A program made the position numbers and the translations under genes. Shown here in pieces: positions 1 through 3,636 of a stretch of DNA of 5,130 nt. Origin of the DNA: Candidatus Woesearchaeota archaeon (GTDB lineage Archaea; Nanobdellota; Nanobdellia; SCGC-AAA011-G17; JACPNG01); NCBI GenBank assembly GCA_016185555.1, contig JACPNI010000031.1, positions 1-5,130 on the forward strand. Direction: 5' to 3'. The number at the start of each line of letters is the position of its first letter. Within the stretch, counting starts at the first letter, position 1. The notes under the pieces were generated by a model that was not told where the DNA came from, did no database searches, and worked only from the letters and a program-made list of their open reading frames with translations.

Positions 1-1374
1 GGAGCAGGAGCTTTTGCAGCAGCCAACACAGCAAACAAACTGAAAAAGAAAACACTTCTTATAAACTATGAGAAAATCTTGCCTCTAGGTGGTACCTGTG
101 TGAATGTTGGTTGTGTCCCATCAAAAATAATGCTTCATCAGGGAGAAGAATATTATTATGCTGTAAGAAGTCAGTTTAGAGCAATAAAACTGCAAGGTAA
201 GGCAGATTTTCTTGAGGCGTTGAAAGAAACACATGAAATGGTAAAGAAATTTAGAGGTAAAAATTATACAAAAGTTATTGAAAAACAACAATACGTTGAT
301 TTTAAAGAGGGATTGGCTTCTTTTGTTGATTCTCACTTGGTTAAAGTTGGCAATGAAACATTTAGAGCTAAAAACTTTCTAATAGCAACTGGAGCATCAA
401 CATTTGTTCCTCCAATAAAAGGAATTGAAAAAATTGATTTTATTACAAATATTAATATTTTTGATCTCAAAAGGGTACCTAAATCAGTAATCATTGTTGG
501 TGGTGGGCCATTAGGAATGGAGTTTTCCCAAATTTTCCATTATTTTGGAATTAAGGTTACAGTTCTTCAACGTTCAGAGAGATTAATACCAAAATTTGAC
601 CCAATGCTGGGAGAAGAATTGCAAAAATATCTGAAAGATGAAGGAATTACTATCTACACTAAAACAGATACAAAAGAAGTAAAGAAAACAAAGGAAGGAG
701 TAGGATTAACTGTTGAAATTGACGGGAAGAAAAAAGTTTTGTCTGCCGAGAAATTAATGCTGGCTAGTGGTTTGCAACCACATACAAAACTTCTTGAAAC
801 AGAAAAAGCGGGAGTTAAGCTTGATGAAAAGGGATTTGTCAGAGTTAATGAATATATGCAAACGTCTCAAGAGCATATTTACGCCGCCGGAGATGTAACG
901 GGGTTAATGCCACTTGAAACAATGGCGGCAAAACAGGGTAATCTTGCGGTTTTGAATATGTTTGAAAATGCCAAGAAAACAATAAACTATAATGAAATTC
1001 CGTCTGCGGTTTTCACTTCTCCGGAAATTGCTGCTATTGGCATAACCGAAGAAGAGTACATGAAAAAATATAACACCTGTTTGTGCAGGACAGTAACACT
1101 CGACCATGTAGAAAAAGCATTAGCCATTAAAGATTCACGAGGACTTATCAGAATGGTTCTTGATCCTAAAACAAAAATCGTTATTGGCGTGCATATAAGT
1201 GGACCAATGGCTGCTGATATTATTACAACTGCCACTTATGCAATCAAAAACAAAATGACTATCTATGATATTCGGGATACTGTCCATGTTTTTCCAACAT
1301 TGAGCGAAATGATTAAAAAAGTTGCTCAAAGCTTTGACCAGGATTTAGATGAAACGGCTTGTTGTGTGGAGTGA
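1..1374 (+). CDS. merA: Mercuric reductase-like pyridine nucleotide-disulfide oxidoreductase (5' partial)
   Basis: Flavoprotein of the disulfide reductase family; MerA reduces Hg(II) to Hg(0) with NADPH in the cytoplasm. The frame is open from base 1, so the true start lies upstream; 457 residues are visible and only about ten should be missing unless an N-terminal NmerA domain precedes. Visible in fragment numbering: GAGAFAA of the FAD Rossmann motif (1-7), the redox pair C33/C38 in GGTCVNVGC, GGGPLGME nucleotide-binding motif (167-174), QRSER after the second strand (190-194, as in Gram-positive MerA and fitting NADPH), AAGDV FAD motif (295-299) and a C-terminal vicinal pair C454-C455 three residues from the end. 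The CC tail is the MerA hallmark that receives Hg(II). The dihydrolipoamide dehydrogenase catalytic His (HPT) is Phe here (FPTLSE), which argues against that enzyme. Mercury specificity is inferred; another metal or disulfide substrate is possible. The next gene follows after 4 bases. Confidence 0.82.
   Translation, partial: GAGAFAAANTANKLKKKTLLINYEKILPLGGTCVNVGCVPSKIMLHQGEEYYYAVRSQFRAIKLQGKADFLEALKETHEMVKKFRGKNYTKVIEKQQYVDFKEGLASFVDSHLVKVGNETFRAKNFLIATGASTFVPPIKGIEKIDFITNINIFDLKRVPKSVIIVGGGPLGMEFSQIFHYFGIKVTVLQRSERLIPKFDPMLGEELQKYLKDEGITIYTKTDTKEVKKTKEGVGLTVEIDGKKKVLSAEKLMLASGLQPHTKLLETEKAGVKLDEKGFVRVNEYMQTSQEHIYAAGDVTGLMPLETMAAKQGNLAVLNMFENAKKTINYNEIPSAVFTSPEIAAIGITEEEYMKKYNTCLCRTVTLDHVEKALAIKDSRGLIRMVLDPKTKIVIGVHISGPMAADIITTATYAIKNKMTIYDIRDTVHVFPTLSEMIKKVAQSFDQDLDETACCVE
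1368..1374 (+). promoter_or_regulatory. Shine-Dalgarno site for the thioredoxin-like gene
   Basis: GGAGTGA overlaps the last codon and stop of merA and lies 4 bases before the ATG at 1379. It favours that start over the upstream in-frame ATG at 1349 and suggests translational coupling to merA. Confidence 0.5.
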
Positions 1375-1378
1375 GAAA

Positions 1379-1957
1379 ATGAAGATAAAATATTTATTAG
1401 TCGGAATTGTTATTCTGGTAATTGGTGTGCTTTTTTTATTAGGAAGCAATCTAAATGGAAACAGTGTCCAAAATATTGATGCTGAAAAAAGTAATTTTAT
1501 TGGATCTATTATTAAGAATGATCCTTCATATAGAAAAATTGGAATATCTTTAATAGGTTATTATGTTGATGATATAATAAGTGGTAAGAGAATGCCGCTT
1601 GATAACAAAGAGATTCCAATTATTATTGAGGGTTTTTATGTTGGTTGTCCTAGTTGTGTTGCAGGAATAAAAGAGTATAATAAACTATATGATGAATATG
1701 GGGGTAAAATATTAATTATATACCTAAACATAAATCCTAAAGATACAAAAGAGGATATCTTAAATATAAAAAAACAAACAAATGGAAGGGATTGGGTTTG
1801 GGTCGAGTATAGTGAGAAATATAATGGATTATTTGAGAAGTTAGGCCTTGTTGGTTCAGGTCAGACTTATCTTATTAAAAATGGAGTTGTTGTCTATGGT
1901 GATTCATTGGAAGGATTTATGGATAATTTAAGAGGTGAGCTTAGAAAGATACTATAA
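1379..1957 (+). CDS. Membrane-anchored thioredoxin-fold protein with CPSC motif
   Basis: 192 residues. Residues 5-21 form one hydrophobic anchor after the positively charged MKIK, which predicts an inside N-terminus and a soluble domain outside the membrane. After a linker, residues 78-172 read as a thioredoxin fold: strand IPIIIEGFYVG, active-site C90-P-S-C93, strand KILIIYLNI (110-118), then GSGQTYLIKNG (159-169), matching the TPTFLIxxxG strand of thioredoxins. The position of the conserved cis-proline appears to be Gln or Gly. Start chosen at 1379: it has GGAGTGA just upstream (1368-1374, overlapping the merA stop) and gives a clean anchor. An in-frame ATG at 1349 would add ten residues and overlap merA by 26 bases. 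Likely role: extracytoplasmic thiol reductant or metal-binding carrier for the merA cluster; the position between merA and a transporter-like gene suggests a MerP-like task, which is inference. Confidence 0.85.
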   Translation: MKIKYLLVGIVILVIGVLFLLGSNLNGNSVQNIDAEKSNFIGSIIKNDPSYRKIGISLIGYYVDDIISGKRMPLDNKEIPIIIEGFYVGCPSCVAGIKEYNKLYDEYGGKILIIYLNINPKDTKEDILNIKKQTNGRDWVWVEYSEKYNGLFEKLGLVGSGQTYLIKNGVVVYGDSLEGFMDNLRGELRKIL

Positions 1958-1959
1958 AG

Positions 1960-2469
1960 ATGGGCAAAATAATAAATAATATAAGTAATGTTTTTTTACC
2001 TTTAAAAGAAAATATCTATAGGAAAAAGTTTTTTATATATTTATTATTGTTTTTAGTTCTTTTCAGTATTATCCCAGCAATAATTATAAGCCTATTCCTT
2101 AAAGGTTTTGGAGGAAATCTTTATGAAAGGATTATCTTTGGTTTTATTAAAAATATAGCTTTATTTACAATCTTAGATTGGGTCTATTATATAATCGCAA
2201 CCGTAATTGCAACTCTTTTAGTAATTAACTACTCTTATAACAAGTGTAATGATAAAACAAGTTTATCAACAATATTTTTAGGTACAATTTCTGCTACCTG
2301 TCCGGTTTGTATACTACCAATAGTAGGGCTTTTGGGCTTCTCAGCTTTTATAGGTGCATATAATTATCTCATTAAGTCTGTTATTTTAATAGCTTTATTT
2401 ATTGTTACTATATATATTTCAAATAAAAAAAGTACATGTAAGGTAAAGAGAGATGATTTAAATGGTTAA
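1960..2469 (+). CDS. Four-helix membrane protein with intramembrane CPVC motif, MerF/MerT-like second half
   Basis: 169 residues. Hydrophobic segments lie at about 24-47, 68-91, 103-132 and 137-154, with RKK (21-23), a Lys-containing loop (about 95-99) and a Lys/Arg-rich tail (156-164), giving both ends inside. Segment three carries C114-P-V-C117-I-L-P120 followed by GLLGFSAFIG. From memory, MerF has Cys-Cys-Phe-Thr-Pro followed by an LG-x-x-GLSAL-x-G pattern and a second helix ending in TIY plus a basic tail; the same arrangement is seen here (TIYISNKK, 150-157), with CxxC instead of CC. MerF/MerT carry Hg(II) inward through such Cys residues. C160 in the tail could receive the ion. The ATG lies 2 bases after the previous stop; an in-frame stop at 1942-1944 excludes any longer start, and the only good Shine-Dalgarno (GAGGTGAG, 1932-1939) is 20 bases away, so translation is probably coupled. 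Alternative: a VKOR- or DsbD-like thiol partner of the thioredoxin. Confidence 0.8.
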   Translation: MGKIINNISNVFLPLKENIYRKKFFIYLLLFLVLFSIIPAIIISLFLKGFGGNLYERIIFGFIKNIALFTILDWVYYIIATVIATLLVINYSYNKCNDKTSLSTIFLGTISATCPVCILPIVGLLGFSAFIGAYNYLIKSVILIALFIVTIYISNKKSTCKVKRDDLNG

Positions 2470-2588
2470 GAAATTAAAAATGGGAAAAACATACTGCTGC
2501 AATAATAGTGGGGAATAAGAGGCTAATAATAATTCATCCAAATAAAATCCAGCTAAAAGCACTTGAAAATTTTTTGAGGAGGATATAA
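2462..2588 (+). pseudogene. Possible frameshifted small gene of about 41 codons
   Basis: An ATG at 2462 overlaps the stop of the membrane-protein gene and opens an 18-codon frame, MVKKLKMGKTYCCNNSGE, ending at 2518. In the frame one base later, an open run from 2478 to the stop at 2586-2588 encodes a protein-like tail (AAIIVGNKRLIIIH, then PNKIQLKALENFLRRI). The stop is one base before the ATG of the next gene, the spacing of an operon. Skipping one base, for example in the A5 run at 2484-2488, would fuse both into one peptide of about 41 residues. It could be a gene broken by a single-base insertion, a sequencing error, or a short gene starting at the GTG at 2508 without a Shine-Dalgarno. 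I do not recognise the family, and chance open reading is possible at this length. Confidence 0.35.
2576..2582 (+). promoter_or_regulatory. Strong Shine-Dalgarno site for the Cys-rich small gene
   Basis: GAGGAGG, 7 bases before the ATG at 2590. It is the best ribosome binding site in the window and supports the short downstream gene as real and well translated. Confidence 0.75.
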
Positions 2589-2589
2589 C

Positions 2590-2748
2590 ATGGTAAATGA
2601 AAAGATAATGAATAGCAAGAAATATTATCAATGTGGAATATGCAAGTTTTATTACAAAGAAGAGAGGTTAGCAAAAAAATGTCAGAATTGGTGTAAAGAA
2701 CATAATAGTTGTAACATTAAAATCACAAAACACGCAGTGCAATTATAA
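2590..2748 (+). CDS. Small cysteine-rich protein, probable metal-binding
   Basis: 52 residues, soluble, no signal peptide. Cysteines fall at C15-x2-C18, C31-x3-C35 and C41, with H38 and H48; the core reads YQCGICKFYYKEERLAKKC followed by QNWCKEHNSCNIKITKHA. A CxxC followed by paired and single Cys/His ligands is typical of a small zinc- or soft-metal-binding domain. The pattern feels like a recurring family of short archaeal and CPR proteins (Y-x-C-x2-C, then C-x2-WC-x-EH-x-SCN and a final HA), but I cannot name it. Start is fixed by the GAGGAGG site at 2576-2582. It is the last gene of the cluster, and its final 26 bases overlap the end of the convergent tlpA-like gene. In context it could be a cytosolic metal buffer or sensor, which is inference. 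Confidence 0.72.
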   Translation: MVNEKIMNSKKYYQCGICKFYYKEERLAKKCQNWCKEHNSCNIKITKHAVQL

Positions 2749-3241
2749 TATTTCCATATTTTGTTGTTGTGTATAAAATATTATAATCTCTCAAGATGCT
2801 TTCTTTTCCTCTTGCAAAATCCACACCATTATTTGCATGACCATTTTCCTTTATATAATCTTTTATTGTACTATCGTCTTCATTTAAATCCAAATCTATT
2901 GCAATAATTTTTACTTTATCTTTATAGTTTGGATAGACCTTATCTAAAACAGCCAGGTCTCTTTTACAGAAAGGACACCATGTAGCCCAAAAGTATAATA
3001 AAACCGGTTTCTTTTGTTTAGTTAATTCACTTAACACTATGCTTTTTCCATCAACGGTTGTTACGCTTAAATCCGGTGCTTTATGACCAACATTATTCCC
3101 GGCTGCATTGTCAGGAATTAATGGTGTATGTTCTTCACCACCAATTGTTACATCTTGTGGCACCGTATTTGCGACCTTACCAGTACATGCATTTAGAAAA
3201 ATTAGAGTTAATAATAATCCTAATAAATAATAAGGCTTCAT
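2723..3241 (-). CDS. TlpA/ResA-like thioredoxin lipoprotein, C-terminus apparently truncated
   Basis: 172 residues. The N-terminus is a lipoprotein signal: hydrophobic residues 4-16, then lipobox L-N-A-C with C19 as lipidation site, followed by a polar linker to about 50. Residues 51-160 match the TlpA/AhpC-TSA redoxin pattern: GHKAPDLSVTTVDGKSIVLS, then KKPVLLYFWATWC with active-site C89-P-F-C92, and a strand KVKIIAIDLDL. It should act outside the membrane as a thiol-disulfide reductase, for cytochrome c or other exported thiol proteins. The usual end of the fold (TPT-x-F, a strand ending in DxxG, a last strand and helix) is missing: after ILYTTTKYG the chain ends within 12 residues. The cis-Pro position reads Thr. 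The ATG at 3241 is supported by the lipoprotein signal and a TATA box 28 bases upstream. The 3' end overlaps the convergent Cys-rich gene by 26 bases. Confidence 0.85.
   Translation of the reverse strand: MKPYYLLGLLLTLIFLNACTGKVANTVPQDVTIGGEEHTPLIPDNAAGNNVGHKAPDLSVTTVDGKSIVLSELTKQKKPVLLYFWATWCPFCKRDLAVLDKVYPNYKDKVKIIAIDLDLNEDDSTIKDYIKENGHANNGVDFARGKESILRDYNILYTTTKYGNIIIALRVL
2749..2770 (+). terminator. Possible T-rich terminator after the mer-like cluster
   Basis: The 22 bases just after the cysteine-rich gene contain repeated T clusters (TTT, TTTT, TT, TT) on the + strand, as archaeal factor-light terminators do. No hairpin was seen. The tract lies inside the opposite-strand gene, so its composition may be coincidental. 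Confidence 0.25.
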
Positions 3242-3265
3242 AATTGATTAATCCACATGCTATTA

Positions 3266-3273
3266 TATATAAA
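3266..3273 (-). promoter_or_regulatory. TATA box for the tlpA-like gene
   Basis: On the - strand this reads TTTATATA, centred about 28 bases before the ATG at 3241. Archaeal TATA boxes sit about 26-27 bases before the start of transcription, so the mRNA would begin at or next to the ATG (leaderless). A bacterial TATAAT reading is possible in the same bases, but no matching -35 box is visible. Confidence 0.5.
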
Positions 3274-3298
3274 TACTGTTTAAGATTTAAATTTTATT

Positions 3299-3481
3299 TT
3301 AATCTTTATTGAATCCATAAGGGCAATGCCTACATCCACTTTGGCAACAGTATCCTTGTTCTAAAAGATAAAACTCTGTAAAGACTTTATAACCGGTAAC
3401 AGGATCTATATATGTATCTTTCTTATTTAAACAGGCTTCTTTATGAATTCTTTCAATTTCCTCTTCTAAGTCTTTGCTCAT
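3299..3481 (-). CDS. DUF5522 family small cysteine-rich protein
   Basis: 60 residues. The N-terminal third (1-22) is charged and helical; the rest follows the DUF5522 pattern: TYIDPVTGYKVFTEFYLLEQ, then GYCCQSGCRHCPYGF with C45, C46, C50 and C53. This CC-x3-C-x2-C cluster plus H52 is the family signature and probably binds a metal or cluster; the family's function is not established as far as I know. The length fits a minimal member. The ATG lies only 8 bases after the 3' end of the tRNA-Gly gene on the same strand, with no Shine-Dalgarno in that gap and no TATA box at the right distance, so it is probably expressed from the tRNA promoter and released by tRNA 3' processing. The tlpA-like gene follows 57 bases after the stop with its own promoter. 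Confidence 0.88.
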   Translation of the reverse strand: MSKDLEEEIERIHKEACLNKKDTYIDPVTGYKVFTEFYLLEQGYCCQSGCRHCPYGFNKD

Positions 3482-3489
3482 TTTGCTAA

Positions 3490-3561
3490 TGCGTTAGCTG
3501 GGATTTGAACCCAGGTCCAAAGCTTGGGAAGCTTCGATACTAACCACTATACCACTAACGC
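3490..3561 (-). tRNA. tRNA-Gly (anticodon CCC)
   Basis: Full cloverleaf by eye on the - strand: acceptor GCGTTAG with CTAACGC (7 pairs), T8-G9, D stem GTAT/GTAT (two G-U pairs) with loop AGTGGTTA, anticodon stem GAAGC/GCTTT with loop TTCCCAA (anticodon CCC, + strand 3526-3528), 4-base variable loop GGAC, T stem CTGGG/CCCAG with loop TTCAAAT, and discriminator A at 3490. It decodes GGG. The sequence closely resembles standard tRNA-Gly (T-G-GTATAGTGGTTAG). No intron and no encoded CCA; the CCA must be added afterwards. Confidence 0.95.
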
Positions 3562-3585
3562 CTATTTTTCAAGATGAGCCGGGGT

Positions 3586-3593
3586 TTTATAAA
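3586..3593 (-). promoter_or_regulatory. TATA box for tRNA-Gly (and DUF5522)
   Basis: TTTATAAA, a perfect palindrome, centred 28 bases before the tRNA 5' end, which places transcription start within a base or two of the mature tRNA. It is followed by a GC-rich ACCCCGGC. Being symmetrical, it could in principle also serve the + direction with a leader of about 20 bases to metG. Confidence 0.6.
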
Positions 3594-3606
3594 CTTAATC
3601 GAAATG

Positions 3607-3615
3607 TTTATTAAA
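3607..3615 (+). promoter_or_regulatory. TATA box for metG
   Basis: TTTATTAAA centred 26 bases before the metG ATG, preceded by the purine-rich CGAAATG (3600-3606) where a BRE would lie. There is no Shine-Dalgarno before the ATG, so a leaderless transcript starting at the A of ATG is the simplest reading. Confidence 0.55.
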
Positions 3616-3636
3616 TATCGGTCCGTTTAAAATCTA

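Noticed and set aside
121..336. Open frame on the - strand inside the reductase gene
   Set aside because: Lies antisense to well-conserved reductase sequence and shows no domain or ribosome site.
904..1329. Three overlapping open frames on the - strand (904-1107, 987-1235, 1135-1329)
   Set aside because: All are shadows of the reductase C-terminal domain, which is clearly the coding strand.
79..1374. TTG at 79 as the start of the reductase gene
   Set aside because: The same frame is open to base 1 and encodes the FAD-binding GxGxxA motif; a start at 79 would remove it and begin six residues before the redox cysteine.
1960..2469. VKOR (vitamin K epoxide reductase) identity for the CPVC membrane protein
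   Set aside because: VKOR carries its CxxC at the last helix of the bundle and has a further loop Cys pair; here the motif is in the third helix and is followed by a MerF-like pattern. Kept only as an alternative.
2462..2588. Programmed -1 frameshifting at GGGAAAAAC
   Set aside because: The second frame is +1 relative to the first, so a -1 slip would not reach it, and no downstream stimulatory structure was seen.
2673..2679. T7 run on the - strand as terminator of the tlpA-like gene
   Set aside because: The position is plausible, but the A7 encodes Lys codons of the Cys-rich gene on the other strand and no other signal supports termination.
3058..3243. Open frame on the + strand opposite the tlpA-like gene
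   Set aside because: The opposite strand encodes a clear lipoprotein signal and redoxin domain; this frame has no recognisable features.
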